Assembly: GCF_013626205.1 (NCBI RefSeq)
Contig: NZ_QHJE01000001.1
Coordinates: 3,018,501-3,082,500 of the forward strand
Source: Hyphomicrobium methylovorum
Lineage (GTDB): Bacteria > Pseudomonadota > Alphaproteobacteria > Rhizobiales > Hyphomicrobiaceae
Reading direction: 5' to 3'
DNA length: 64,000 nucleotides
Shown here one piece after another: positions 26,869-37,193 of the stretch. Within the stretch, counting starts at the first letter, position 1; each line of letters opens with the position of its first letter. Below the pieces are notes generated by a model, which made no database searches, was not told the origin of the DNA, and saw nothing but the letters and a program-made list of their open reading frames with translations. The translations under genes were made by a program, and so were the position numbers.

Positions 26869-27174
26869 ATGCGGACGATGACACGCGTTTCGATGGCTCT
26901 GATGGCCGCCGCTGCGGTTTCGCTCGCCGGGGCGCCGGCTGAAGCGAAGTCGTGCTTCAAAAAAGCGGCTGTCGGCAATGCGCTGACGGAAGACTTGGCG
27001 AAGTTCCAGGTCGATGCTGCGCTTTTGCAGGCGACGGACTGGAACATCTATTTCACGTATGTCTCGAGTGGGACGACGCCCGGCTACTCGTTCGGGAAGC
27101 GCGCCTATCGTTGCGGCCCCGGGGATGTGATCGGCTGGCAATGCCGCGGTTCTGCGACGCTCTGCAAACTCTGA
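26869..27174 (+). CDS. Small exported protein of unknown function
   Basis: ATG at 26869 with GGAG 8 bases upstream gives 101 residues with a signal peptide (about 1-26, ending APAEA). The mature part of about 75 residues has four cysteines (KSCFKKA, YRCGPG, WQCRG, TLCKL), so it is probably disulfide-bonded in the periplasm. It contains several aromatic residues (DWNIYFTYV). No family recognised. It ends 37 bp from the 3' end of the convergent RND gene. Confidence 0.65.
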   Translation: MRTMTRVSMALMAAAAVSLAGAPAEAKSCFKKAAVGNALTEDLAKFQVDAALLQATDWNIYFTYVSSGTTPGYSFGKRAYRCGPGDVIGWQCRGSATLCKL

Positions 27175-27211
27175 GCTTCGCTCGTCATCGCGGGCACTGC
27201 ACTTTTTTATC

Positions 27212-30200
27212 TCAGGCAGATACGGCCGGCGGAGTGTCTTCGCCGCGCCGGCGGGCAAAGCGTGCCTTGAGTTTTTCCAGCAGCAGATAGATCACCGGCG
27301 TCGTATAAAGCGTCAAGATTTGCGAGACGACGAGGCCGCCGATGATCGTAATGCCCAGTGGCCTGCGGATTTCCGATCCTGGACCGATCGCGAAGGCGAG
27401 CGGAACGGCGCCGAGAAGCGCGGCGAGCGTTGTCATCAGGATCGGACGGAAGCGCTGCAGGCAGGCTTCGTAGATCGAGTCCCTTGGCGAAAGTCCGCGT
27501 TCTCGCTCCGCAGCGAGCGCGAAATCGACCATCATGATGCCGTTCTTCTTAACGATGCCGATCAGCAGGATGACGCCGATCAGAGCAATCACAGAGAGAT
27601 CCATATTCGCGGATTGGAGCGCGAGAAGAGCGCCCAGTCCCGCTGATGGAAGCGTCGAGATGATCGTGAGCGGATGCGCCAGGCTTTCGTAGAGAACGCC
27701 GAGGACAATGTAGATTGCGATCAGCGCCGATATGATGAGCAGACCTTGCATGCGTGCCTGCTCTGCAAATGCCTTCACGTCGCCAGCCGGTTCACTGCGG
27801 ATCGATTCAGGCATGTGGAGTTCGGCAAGAGCTTGCTCAATGCCTTGCAGCGTCTCGTCGATGTTCGCGCCAGGTTTCAGGCTGTAATTGATCGTGACTG
27901 CCGGGAATGGGCCTTGGTGATTGACCACCAGCGGCGCCACACCTTCGTTGAGGGTAACGAGGCTTGAAAGCGGAACGAGCCCGCCATTTCCGTTCGGCAC
28001 GTAAATCTTTCCGAGATCCTTCGGTTCACGCTGCAGTTTTGGATCGATCTCGATGATGACCTTGTACTGGTTGCGGTCGCCATAGATCGTTGAGAACTGA
28101 CGTTGGGAGAATGCGTTATCGAGGGCGTTGTCGATATCGCTGATCGACACTTTGAGACGCGAAGCGGTGTCTCGATCGATCGTCACATTTAGCTGCAGGC
28201 CGCCTTGCTCGCGGTCAGACGATACGTCGACCACGCCCGGCACAGTCTTAACTGCGGCGAGTGCTTTCGGAACCCAGTCGTAGAGTTTGTCGTCGTATGA
28301 CCAAAGCGTGTACTGGTAATCCGCTTTGCCTTGGCGCGCGCCAGAGCGAATATCGCGCGCAGGGAAGAGGCGTGTCGACAGGCCGACAACCTCTCCAAGC
28401 GGCTTGCGCAGCCGGTCGATGATCTGGGCCGTCGGAAGATTGTTGCGCTCAGCGAGCGGCTTCAACGCGATGAACACGCGACCCTGATTGAGCGTACTGT
28501 TTTGGCCGCCGCTTCCGAAGAACGAGCCGACGTTCTCAACGGCTGGATCGGCGAGAATGATTTCGATCGCACGCCGCTGCAACTCGTCCATTTTGGCGAA
28601 CGAGACATCGGCGCTGGCTTCTGTTCCGCCCAGGATCAGGCCGGTGTCATCGTCTGGCAGATAACCTTTTGGCGTCACGTTATAGAAGTGAACAGTCAGC
28701 GCGATGGTGGCGACGAAGATGGCCAGCATAATAGCGAAGTGGCGCAGCGCGATCCGAAGTGTGAATGCATAAGCGGCGACGATCTTCGCGAGGGCGCCTT
28801 CGAAGAGACGATCGATCAGATACTTTTGTTCGCCCGTGCCCGCTTTCATGAAGTGGGCGCAGATCATCGGCGTGACGGTCAGTGAAACGATCGCGGATAT
28901 CACGATGGCGAATGTCAGCGTCATCGCGAATTCATGCAGCAGCCGACCGGCGATGCCGGTCATGAACAACACCGGGATGAATGCAGCGATCAAGGAAACG
29001 GAAATCGATATGACGGTGAAGCCGATCTGCCGCGAGCCTTCGAGCGCGGCCGCCATCGGCTTCATGCCGCGTTCCATGTTGCGGTATACGTTCTCGATCA
29101 TGACGATCGCGTCATCGACGACGAAGCCGACCGCAACGGCGAAGGCCATCAACGTCAGATTGTTGATCGAATAGCCCGCCGCCCACATCGCGGCGCATGT
29201 TCCAGCGAGGGATAGCGGCACGGTAATTCCTGCGGCAATCATCGGTGTGGAGCGGCGGAGGAAGACGAAGATCACCGTCATGACGAGGATGATCGTCAGG
29301 CCAAGCGTCCATTGCATGTCGTGGACGGAGGCGCGAATGGTGCCGGTCCGGTCCGAGAGAACGGAAATGTCGATCCCGGCTGGAATCCATTCCTTGAGCA
29401 GCGGGAGCATGGCCTTCACGCGATCGACTGTTTCGATCACGTTGGCTTCCGGCTTCTTCGTGATGATCAGCAGGATTGCCGGTTTGCCGTTGAAGCTGGC
29501 TGAGGAAAGACGATTGCGGGTGGCCAGCACGACCTTCGCGACATCTCCGACGCGCACGATGTCGCCATTCGGTGTGTTCTTGACGATGATGTCCTTGTAG
29601 TCCTCGGGCTTACTCATCTGAGCGTTGCTTTCGAGGACGATCGTCTGGCGGTCGCTGTCGACGGAACCGATCGGCGATAGATTGTTCGCGGCATCAACGG
29701 CTACGCGCACATCTTCCAGGCTGACGCCCATTTGCGCGGTCAGCGAGGGGTCGACCTCGATGCGGGTTGCGGGTTGATCGGCGCCGCTGACGTTCACGTC
29801 TGCTACGCCTTCGACTTGCGAAATGCGCTGGCCGATTACGGTGTCGGCCGTGTCATACATGTCGCTCGTCGTCATCGTTTTCGAAGTCAATGCGAGGATG
29901 AGAACGGGCGATGCGGACGGATTGTATTTTCGAAATGTCGGAACCTGCGGTAGGTCGCCAGGAAGATCAGCGGTTGCAGCGTTCAGCGCCGCCTGCACGT
30001 CGCGGCCGGCGCCATCAACACTGCGGTTGAGATCGAACTGGATCGTGATGCCGGCTGAGCCGAGAGAACTTTGCGACGTCATCTCGGTCACGCCCGCGAT
30101 TTCGCCTAGGCGGCGTTCGAGTGGGGCGACAACGCTGGCGGCCATTGTTGCGGGGTCGGCGCCTGGCCGTGAGACGTTCACGCGAATGGTTGGGAACTCG

Positions 30201-30319
30201 ATCGCGGGCATACTCGCGGTCGGCAGGAAAATGTACGCAACTGCGCCCGCAAGAAAAAGCCCGACCGCTAATAGCGCAGTTCCAATCGGCCGTTCGATGA
30301 AGATGCGCGAGACGTTCAT
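27212..30319 (-). CDS. RND multidrug efflux permease, MdtC-like
   Basis: Inner-membrane proton/drug antiporter of 1035 residues, opening MNVSRIFIERPIGTALLAVG. RND hallmarks: TM4 signature FAVGFVVDDAIVMIENVYRNME with the DD proton-relay pair, repeated periplasmic domains, and a TM10-12 block with GIVKKNGIMMVDFALAAERERG. It is the hydrophobe/amphiphile type, unlike the metal pump at 12108. It starts 4 bp after the stop of a second RND gene, and together with an adaptor they form an mdtABC-like operon. MdtBC pumps work as hetero-trimers. Substrate unknown. Confidence 0.92.
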   Translation of the reverse strand: MNVSRIFIERPIGTALLAVGLFLAGAVAYIFLPTASMPAIEFPTIRVNVSRPGADPATMAASVVAPLERRLGEIAGVTEMTSQSSLGSAGITIQFDLNRSVDGAGRDVQAALNAATADLPGDLPQVPTFRKYNPSASPVLILALTSKTMTTSDMYDTADTVIGQRISQVEGVADVNVSGADQPATRIEVDPSLTAQMGVSLEDVRVAVDAANNLSPIGSVDSDRQTIVLESNAQMSKPEDYKDIIVKNTPNGDIVRVGDVAKVVLATRNRLSSASFNGKPAILLIITKKPEANVIETVDRVKAMLPLLKEWIPAGIDISVLSDRTGTIRASVHDMQWTLGLTIILVMTVIFVFLRRSTPMIAAGITVPLSLAGTCAAMWAAGYSINNLTLMAFAVAVGFVVDDAIVMIENVYRNMERGMKPMAAALEGSRQIGFTVISISVSLIAAFIPVLFMTGIAGRLLHEFAMTLTFAIVISAIVSLTVTPMICAHFMKAGTGEQKYLIDRLFEGALAKIVAAYAFTLRIALRHFAIMLAIFVATIALTVHFYNVTPKGYLPDDDTGLILGGTEASADVSFAKMDELQRRAIEIILADPAVENVGSFFGSGGQNSTLNQGRVFIALKPLAERNNLPTAQIIDRLRKPLGEVVGLSTRLFPARDIRSGARQGKADYQYTLWSYDDKLYDWVPKALAAVKTVPGVVDVSSDREQGGLQLNVTIDRDTASRLKVSISDIDNALDNAFSQRQFSTIYGDRNQYKVIIEIDPKLQREPKDLGKIYVPNGNGGLVPLSSLVTLNEGVAPLVVNHQGPFPAVTINYSLKPGANIDETLQGIEQALAELHMPESIRSEPAGDVKAFAEQARMQGLLIISALIAIYIVLGVLYESLAHPLTIISTLPSAGLGALLALQSANMDLSVIALIGVILLIGIVKKNGIMMVDFALAAERERGLSPRDSIYEACLQRFRPILMTTLAALLGAVPLAFAIGPGSEIRRPLGITIIGGLVVSQILTLYTTPVIYLLLEKLKARFARRRGEDTPPAVSA

Positions 30320-30323
30320 GGCG

Positions 30324-33300
30324 CTACTCGGCGGCCTCTTCGAAATTGCTCTGGCGGCTGACGCGCGACTGATCCGGCGTTGTTCCAGCCGGTGGGCGGT
30401 TGCCGGTGATGCGGTCGCGGAGGCGTTCCATGGCCAGGTAGATGACGGGCGTCGTGTAGAGTGTCAGCAATTGGCTCAGCAGCAATCCGCCGACGATGGT
30501 GATGCCGAGAGGATTGCGAAGCTCCGAGCCGGTGCCGCTTTCGATTGCCAGCGGCAGTGCGCCGAGAAGCGCGGCGAGCGTCGTCATCATGATCGGTCGA
30601 AAGCGCAGCATCGCCGCTTCAAAGATGGACTCGCGAGGTGACAATCCGCGCGTGCGTTCGGCGTCGAGTGCGAAGTCGATCATCATGATCGCGTTCTTTT
30701 TGACGATGCCCATGAGCAAAATAATGCCGATGAGTGCCACGAACGACAAATCCTGGCCCGTGAGTTCGAGTGCGATCGCTGCGCCGATGCCAGCCGACGG
30801 GAGCGTCGAGAGAATTGTGAATGGGTGGATCAAGCTCTCGTATAGAACGCCAAGGACGATATAGATCGTGATGATGGCGGCGAGGATCAGCCATGGCTGC
30901 CCTTGCAGCGATTTCGAAAACTCCGCCGCATCGCCGTAGAACGTGCCGGTGACCGTTGCGGGCAGCTCGATTTCCTTTTTGGCCGCATCAATTGCCGTGA
31001 GCGCATCGCTCAGCGATGAATTCGGAGCGAGATCGAAGCTGAGGGTGATTGCCGGGAACTGGTCCTGGTGGCTGATGGCAAGGGGCGCTGTTTCGTACGT
31101 CATGGTCGCGACCGACATCAGCAGGACTTGCGTTCCAGTCGTGCTGGAGGGGACGTAAAGGCGGTTCAGACGCGAGGGATCGCTGCGATATTCGGCGGCC
31201 GCTTCAAGAACGACGCGATACTGGTTTGACTGTTCGTAGATGGTAGAGACTTGGCGCTGGCCGAATGCGTTGTTCAGCGCATCGTTGACGGCCTCCATGG
31301 TGACGCCGAGACGCCCGGCGAGAACGCGATCAACGGAGATGCGGGCGATCAATCCGCCTTCCACTTCCTCTGACGACACGTTGCGCAGATGGGGCGAAGT
31401 TTTAAGCGCTTCGACCAAGCGCTTCGCCCATTCCGAGACCTCCGCGTCGTCGGTGCTGACGAGCGTATATTGATAGCGGGCTCGGCTCGCTTGCGTCGAA
31501 ATCTGTACGTCTTGTACGGGCTGGAAGTGAACGATCGTTCCGGCAACCGACGTGACGTTGTTCTTCAACCGGTCGATGACTTCGGTAACGTTTGCCTTGC
31601 GATCGGCGCGCGGACGAAGCTGAATTTTGAGATTGCCGACGTTTTGAGTTGCGTTGAGCTGGCCGATGCCGACGATGGACGCGACACTCGTCACATCAGG
31701 GTCGGCCGAGACGATCGCCGCCACTTCGCGCTGCAGGCGGGACATTTCCGTGAAGGAAATCTGCGGCTCGCCTTCGACGACGGCCGTGATGGCGCCAGTG
31801 TCCTGATCGGGCAGAAAGCCTTTCGGCATGATGACGTAAAGCCAGACGGTGATCACCACCGTCAGAAAAGCGACGGCCAACGTTGCGGGCTGGTGGCGCA
31901 GAACGAATTCGAGCGAGCGTCCGTAGCCGCGGATGACCCAATCCATGAAGCGGCCAAATTCACGGCCAATCCGTCCGCCGCCGTCATGGCCGCCCGCGCG
32001 CAGAAGCTTCGAACACATCATCGGAGTCAGCGTGAGCGACACGATGGCTGAGACGACGACAGCGATTGTCAGCGTCAACGCGAACTCGTGGAACATTCGT
32101 CCGACGAGTCCGGTCATGAAAAGAAGCGGGATGAAGACGGCGACGAGCGAAGCCGTGAGCGAAATGACGGTGAAGCCGATTTCGCGTGCGCCCTCGAGCG
32201 CGGCTTTGAGCGGCTTCTCGCCTTTCTCCATATGCCGCACGATATTTTCGATCATGACGATCGCGTCATCGACGACGAAGCCGGTGCCAATGGTCAGTGC
32301 CATCAGCGAGAGGTTGTCGACGCTGAAACCGCAGAAATACATCACGCCGAAGGTGGCGATGAGCGATACGGGAAGGGCGACGCCAGCGATGATCGTGGCC
32401 CGGATCGAGCGGAGAAAGAGTAGGACCACCATCACGACGAGGGCGACGCTGAGGACCAGCGTAAATTGCACGTCATGCACGGAGGCGCGGATTGTGCCCG
32501 TACGATCGCTGACAACCTGCAGATTGACGCCGGACGGCATGCTGCGCTCGACGCGTGGCAGTTCGGCCTTGATCCGCGCGACGGTGTCGATCACGTTCGC
32601 GCCGGGCTGGCGCTGAATGTTGACGATTACGGCTTCCTTGCCGTTGTACCATCCGCCGACGCGTGCGTTCTCAAGGCCGTCGGTGACTTGGGCCACATCT
32701 TTCAGACGGACCGGCGCGTTGTTGCGATAGGCGATGATGACGTCTTCGTACGCATGCGCGTTGTTGATCTGGTCGTTGGCTGCAATCGTGAAGGATTGTT
32801 TCGCGCCGTCGAGCGAGCCTTTTGGACCGGCGACGTTCGCGGCGCTGATTGCGGTGCTGAGATCGGCCATGCTCAGGCCGTAGCTCGCCAAGCGGCGGAC
32901 ATCGGCTTGAATGCGGATGGCGGGCTTCAGGCCGCCCTCGATCGATACGTGGCCGACGCCCGATACCGAACTCATGCGCTGGGTCAGGATCGTATCGGCG
33001 AGGTCAGACAGTGTTCGCAGCGATACGGTGTCGGACGTCATTGCGAGCGTCAGGATCGGCGTATCGGCGGGGTTCACCTTTGAATACGTCGGCGGATAGG
33101 GGAGGTTCTTCGGCAGCGTCGATCCGGCCGCGTTGATGGCGGCCTGCACGTCCTGCGCGGCGGCATCGATATCGCGGTCAAGCGCGAACTGCAGCGTAAT
33201 GGAGCTGAGACCGAACGAACTCGTCGAGTTCATCGTCTGGAGCGACTGGATCTGCCCGAACTGGCGTTCGAGAGACGCAGTCACGAGCTTCGCCATTGTA

Positions 33301-33470
33301 TCGGGGCTGGCGCCTGGAAGCTCGGTCGTTACCTCAACCGTTGGGAAATCGACCTGAGGCAGCGACGAGATCGGCAACGAGAAATAGCCAAGAATGCCGC
33401 CGAGCAGCGTCGCAACGGCCAGGAGCGAAGTCGCTATTGGCCGCTTGATAAACGGTGTGGAGACGCTCAT
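30324..33470 (-). CDS. RND multidrug efflux permease, MdtB-like
   Basis: A second RND permease of 1048 residues, opening MSVSTPFIKRPIATSLLAVATLLGG. It has TM4 GTGFVVDDAIVMIENIVRHMEKG and the GIVKKNAIMMIDFALDAERTRG block. It is similar to the next gene along its length, as expected for an MdtB/MdtC pair that arose by duplication. Its start overlaps the adaptor stop (ATGA), so the three genes are translationally linked. Confidence 0.92.
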   Translation of the reverse strand: MSVSTPFIKRPIATSLLAVATLLGGILGYFSLPISSLPQVDFPTVEVTTELPGASPDTMAKLVTASLERQFGQIQSLQTMNSTSSFGLSSITLQFALDRDIDAAAQDVQAAINAAGSTLPKNLPYPPTYSKVNPADTPILTLAMTSDTVSLRTLSDLADTILTQRMSSVSGVGHVSIEGGLKPAIRIQADVRRLASYGLSMADLSTAISAANVAGPKGSLDGAKQSFTIAANDQINNAHAYEDVIIAYRNNAPVRLKDVAQVTDGLENARVGGWYNGKEAVIVNIQRQPGANVIDTVARIKAELPRVERSMPSGVNLQVVSDRTGTIRASVHDVQFTLVLSVALVVMVVLLFLRSIRATIIAGVALPVSLIATFGVMYFCGFSVDNLSLMALTIGTGFVVDDAIVMIENIVRHMEKGEKPLKAALEGAREIGFTVISLTASLVAVFIPLLFMTGLVGRMFHEFALTLTIAVVVSAIVSLTLTPMMCSKLLRAGGHDGGGRIGREFGRFMDWVIRGYGRSLEFVLRHQPATLAVAFLTVVITVWLYVIMPKGFLPDQDTGAITAVVEGEPQISFTEMSRLQREVAAIVSADPDVTSVASIVGIGQLNATQNVGNLKIQLRPRADRKANVTEVIDRLKNNVTSVAGTIVHFQPVQDVQISTQASRARYQYTLVSTDDAEVSEWAKRLVEALKTSPHLRNVSSEEVEGGLIARISVDRVLAGRLGVTMEAVNDALNNAFGQRQVSTIYEQSNQYRVVLEAAAEYRSDPSRLNRLYVPSSTTGTQVLLMSVATMTYETAPLAISHQDQFPAITLSFDLAPNSSLSDALTAIDAAKKEIELPATVTGTFYGDAAEFSKSLQGQPWLILAAIITIYIVLGVLYESLIHPFTILSTLPSAGIGAAIALELTGQDLSFVALIGIILLMGIVKKNAIMMIDFALDAERTRGLSPRESIFEAAMLRFRPIMMTTLAALLGALPLAIESGTGSELRNPLGITIVGGLLLSQLLTLYTTPVIYLAMERLRDRITGNRPPAGTTPDQSRVSRQSNFEEAAE

Positions 33471-34828
33471 GGCGATGTGCCGTTGGCGGTATCGCGGTGA
33501 TTGCGCCGGCCGCGTTTCGCTTCGTCACTCGCGGCAGCATTCTTCGACGCCGCTGCGGCGTTCATTGCTGTTGAGCCGGTGACGAGGGAACTGTCCGCAG
33601 AGTCTTTGGCGGCGAGCGCGCTATTGCCGGGCGCGGTTTCGTTTTTCCCTGTCCGTGTCTGCGGCGCGGCCGAACTGCTGGCCGGGAGAGCGTCCGATCC
33701 ATCGCTGATCGACACGCGGGCGCCGTCCTTCAGTCGGCCAAAGCCGCTCGTCACGACGCGGTCGCCGGGTGAGACACCTTCGGCAACGACGGCGACCTTG
33801 TCATCCTGGCGTTCGATCTTGACCGGGCGGATCGCCACCTGGTTTTCCGCGGAGACGACGTAGACGTACGTTCCGTCCGGACCGCGCTGAACGGACTCGG
33901 TCGGCACGACGACGACGTTCTTGAGTGTATCGACGAGAAGGCGGACGTTGACGAATTGACCTGGCCAGAGCTGGCGCTGCGCGTTCGCGAATTCCGCTTT
34001 CAGGCGAATGGTGCCGGTCTGCGGGTCGACCTGGTTATCGATGACTTCGAGGAAGCCGGAGTCGAACTCGTTGCGGCCATCCGTCGAGAGGGCTTGCGCC
34101 GGGAGCTTGCCCGAGCCGACCGACTTGGTGAGCGTCGGCAAGTTCTGCTGGGGCAGGGTGAAGAGCACGTTGATTGGCTGCACCTGCGTGATGACAACGA
34201 TGCCACCCGCGTCTCCCGCGTGCACAAGATTGCCCTCGTCTACGATGCGGATGCCGGTGCGGCCGTCAAACGGCGCGACGATCGTGGTGTATCCGAGGAT
34301 GGCAGTCGCGTTCTCAACGGCAGCGATATCGGATTTGATCTGCGCTTCCTGCTGCTTGATGAGCGCCTTTTGCGTGTCGATCTGCTGCTGGGAGATTGCG
34401 AGCGTGCCGACTTTTTCAAAGCGCTGGAGATCGCGTTTGGTGTTGGCGAGCAAGGCTTCGTCGAGTGCCTGTTTGGCGACCGCCTGATCAAGTTGCGCCT
34501 GATAGGTTACGGGGTCGATCTTGGCGAGCACGTCGCCCTTCTTGACGTCCTGCCCTTCCTTGAAATTTACGGATACAAGCCGGCCGTCGACCTGGGCGCG
34601 GACGGTGGCGGTGTTCAACGCTTTCACCGAGCCGACGCCTTCGAGATAGACGGGCACGTTAGCGCGTTGCGCCTCTTTCACGATCACGGAAACAGGGCCG
34701 CCGGCCCCGGCGAACCCGCCCCGGGCCTTCTGAGCGGTATTGGGGCCGCTCTGTTGCATTACGTAGTAGGCGCCGCCGGCAATGGCCGCCACGACCAGTA
34801 ATGTCAGAACGGATTTCATCAGCTTCAT
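33467..34828 (-). CDS. RND efflux periplasmic adaptor, MdtA-like
   Basis: Membrane-fusion adaptor of 453 residues with an N-terminal signal anchor (about 5-25). It shows lipoyl halves (VRAQVDGRLVSVNFKEGQDVKKGDVLAKIDP and TTIVAPFDGRTGIRIVDEGNLV), a coiled hairpin between them rich in Gln/Lys, and a barrel domain. The tail after about residue 380 is low-complexity (Ala/Ser/Asn/Lys) and ends in basic residues, longer than in typical MdtA. It is the first gene of an mdtABC-like operon on the minus strand. ATG at 34828 or the ATG three codons in are both possible. Confidence 0.9.
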   Translation of the reverse strand: MKLMKSVLTLLVVAAIAGGAYYVMQQSGPNTAQKARGGFAGAGGPVSVIVKEAQRANVPVYLEGVGSVKALNTATVRAQVDGRLVSVNFKEGQDVKKGDVLAKIDPVTYQAQLDQAVAKQALDEALLANTKRDLQRFEKVGTLAISQQQIDTQKALIKQQEAQIKSDIAAVENATAILGYTTIVAPFDGRTGIRIVDEGNLVHAGDAGGIVVITQVQPINVLFTLPQQNLPTLTKSVGSGKLPAQALSTDGRNEFDSGFLEVIDNQVDPQTGTIRLKAEFANAQRQLWPGQFVNVRLLVDTLKNVVVVPTESVQRGPDGTYVYVVSAENQVAIRPVKIERQDDKVAVVAEGVSPGDRVVTSGFGRLKDGARVSISDGSDALPASSSAAPQTRTGKNETAPGNSALAAKDSADSSLVTGSTAMNAAAASKNAAASDEAKRGRRNHRDTANGTSP

Positions 34829-35212
34829 TATCCGTCAATCCATCAATTCTCAGTTGCCGCAGGTTGTCGCCGACGGGGGTCCCAAAGGCTCGGGGCTCGT
34901 ACCTTTTCCGGACCTGCATTGAAAACGTGCGCTGGGCCCAAATCCGTTGCGAGCGACATCCTTAACCGCTGAAACCCCATCTCGGTGTCGCTCTGTCGCG
35001 GGATGGGAGGCCTTTCGGAGGCATTTTCAGCTAAATGGTATTACCAACTCGGTTTTTGCCTCTGCCCGAGCGGGAAGGTGCCATCGAGGAGCTAATTGCC
35101 ACCTAAAGAAGGAGGCGTCTCACGCAAAATTCTTCAAATTGCGGCCGGGGTCATGGCCGATCGTTAAGCTATTCGCGGCTATTTTTTAGGGCTTCAGGGG
35201 TACTGAGGTCCT
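34829..35212. other. Divergent promoter region, efflux operon / GGDEF-EAL gene
   Basis: About 380 bases between the mdtA-like start and the cyclic-di-GMP gene. It must hold both promoters. I see no regulator gene (no TetR or MarR gene beside the efflux operon) and no clear operator palindrome. Confidence 0.4.
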
Positions 35213-37180
35213 ATGACGGAACTGTTGCGTTTCCGCCTTCGGGCGGCTTGGACACGCGTTCATCGCGACCAGCTTGAGAGTTTGGCACGCGCGACGCCCG
35301 TGGCCATGATCGGCTACGGCATAAACGTGGGTGTCGCCGTGTTCGCGTTTCGCGGGCACACATCGGATACGGGGCTTGCGCTCTGGGCCGTGACCGCGCT
35401 CGGCCTGTGCCTCTATATCGGCATCCGATCCTTCGAACGGTCGCGCGTGCCGTCCGCGCCGCTGAAAAAATCGGGAAAGACCGGGCGGAGCGCGATCAGC
35501 GCTTTGGTCTTCGCGGTTCTTCTCGCTCTCCCTTGGACCCTGCTTGCAGTTTATCTGGATCAAGTCTGGACCGGTGATCTCAAGTTTGTCCTTCTCGCTC
35601 TGGTCGTTGGCATGGCGGCGAGCGGTGCCACGCTCCTTTCACCCGTGCCGGCTGCGGCTCTGATCTACTCGGCAACCATCCTGCTGCCGACTGCGATCAA
35701 ATGCTTGTTCTTTCTCGGTGGGCACTACGTTCTGGTCGGTGCTCTTACGCTCAGTTTCCAATTCTTTCTGGCCGGTCTCATTGTCACGAAAGCCCGGATG
35801 TTCCGGGAACGCACCGCGGTCATCAACGAACTCAAGACGACAATCAGAGCCCTGAGCGAAGCGCGTGAAGAAACAGAACGCGTCGCGATGACCGATGGGC
35901 TCACGGGCATCGCCAATCGCCGGGCGTTCATGGCGCGTTTGGAGGCGCTCAGGTCGGATCGGCGTGCCGACCGGACCTACGGCGTTTTCTATATCGACCT
36001 CGATCGCTTCAAGGCGGTCAATGACGCGCTTGGCCATGGCGTCGGCGACAATCTTCTAAAGACAGCTGCGGTGCGCATTGAGGAGTCGATCCGGAAGGGC
36101 GATCTCGTTGCGCGGCTCGGTGGCGACGAATTTGCAGTCATCGCGCACGACATCGCGGACCGGGTGGCGGCTAGTGCATTGGCCGAACGGCTCGTTGCGT
36201 CGCTGAGTGAGCCTTACATGCTCGATGGGCAAAAGGTGCAGGTCGGCGCGTGCGTCGGCGTTTCGCTGGCATCGGAATGCCGCGCCGAAAGCGATGGTAT
36301 GCTGAAGCAGGCTGACCTTGCGATGTATGCGGCCAAGGGCTCGGGACGCGGCAGCTTCTGCATCTTCGAGGCGGATATGCAGCGCTCGGCGGATGAGCGT
36401 CGCTTGATCGAACTTGGGCTTCGTACTGCGCTCGTCAACGACGGTTTTGAACTCTACTATCAGCCCATCTGCCTGCTCGCGACCGGCGAGATCACGGGCT
36501 TTGAATGTCTGCTGCGGTGGCATCATCCGCTGCGTGGACTTCTTCCGCCGTCCCAGTTCATGAATATCGCGCAAGACATCGGTCTGGCCGAAAATATCGG
36601 TAATTGGGTGATTACGGAAACGTGCCGTCAGGCGTCTAAGTGGCCTGGTGATATTCGCGTCGGCATCAACCTTCCGTCGCTGCAAATCAGCTCGGGTACG
36701 ATTGCCGACCGGGTCGAAAAAGCGCTCAAGATGACCGGGCTTCCGGCACGTCGTCTCGAACTGGAGATCGAGGTTTCGGAATTGAGTCTGCTTCAAGACG
36801 ATCCGGAGTCGATCCAGTCGTTGAAACGGCTCAAGGCGATGGGCACCTCGGTTGCGCTGGACGATTTCGGTACGGGGTATTCCTCGCTCGCGTATCTCGT
36901 CAGCTTCCCGTTCAATCGCATCAAGATCGACCGGTTGTTCGTGAGCCAACTCGGGCAGTCGGCTCAGAGCAATCTTATCGTGCGGTCGTTGGCGCAATTG
37001 GCCCAGACGTTGAATTGCAGCGTGGTCGCCGAGGGCATCGAGACGGACGAGCAGCGCGAGCGGCTGCTCAATCTCAATGTGTCACACGGGCAAGGTGCGC
37101 TTCTCGGCAAACCTCTTTCCGGCGCGGAAACGACCGAGCTGCTTGAACTGAACCAAGGGCTACTGGAACAGGCGGGCTAG
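35213..37180 (+). CDS. Membrane-bound GGDEF-EAL cyclic-di-GMP enzyme
   Basis: A 655-residue protein with about five or six N-terminal membrane segments (about residues 25-195), then a GGDEF domain (about 215-375) and an EAL domain (about 390-645). The GGDEF active loop is intact (ARLGGDEFAVI near residue 304) and an inhibitory RxxD site (RKGD) precedes it by five residues. The EAL domain has ECL in place of EAL (GFECLLRWHHP), but keeps the glutamate and leucine, NLPSLQIS, DDFGTGYSSL, KIDRLFV and AEGIET, so both activities may be preserved. It would make and/or degrade c-di-GMP in response to a membrane signal. It converges with msrB. Confidence 0.92.
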   Translation: MTELLRFRLRAAWTRVHRDQLESLARATPVAMIGYGINVGVAVFAFRGHTSDTGLALWAVTALGLCLYIGIRSFERSRVPSAPLKKSGKTGRSAISALVFAVLLALPWTLLAVYLDQVWTGDLKFVLLALVVGMAASGATLLSPVPAAALIYSATILLPTAIKCLFFLGGHYVLVGALTLSFQFFLAGLIVTKARMFRERTAVINELKTTIRALSEAREETERVAMTDGLTGIANRRAFMARLEALRSDRRADRTYGVFYIDLDRFKAVNDALGHGVGDNLLKTAAVRIEESIRKGDLVARLGGDEFAVIAHDIADRVAASALAERLVASLSEPYMLDGQKVQVGACVGVSLASECRAESDGMLKQADLAMYAAKGSGRGSFCIFEADMQRSADERRLIELGLRTALVNDGFELYYQPICLLATGEITGFECLLRWHHPLRGLLPPSQFMNIAQDIGLAENIGNWVITETCRQASKWPGDIRVGINLPSLQISSGTIADRVEKALKMTGLPARRLELEIEVSELSLLQDDPESIQSLKRLKAMGTSVALDDFGTGYSSLAYLVSFPFNRIKIDRLFVSQLGQSAQSNLIVRSLAQLAQTLNCSVVAEGIETDEQRERLLNLNVSHGQGALLGKPLSGAETTELLELNQGLLEQAG

Positions 37181-37193
37181 ACCGGCGCCTGTT

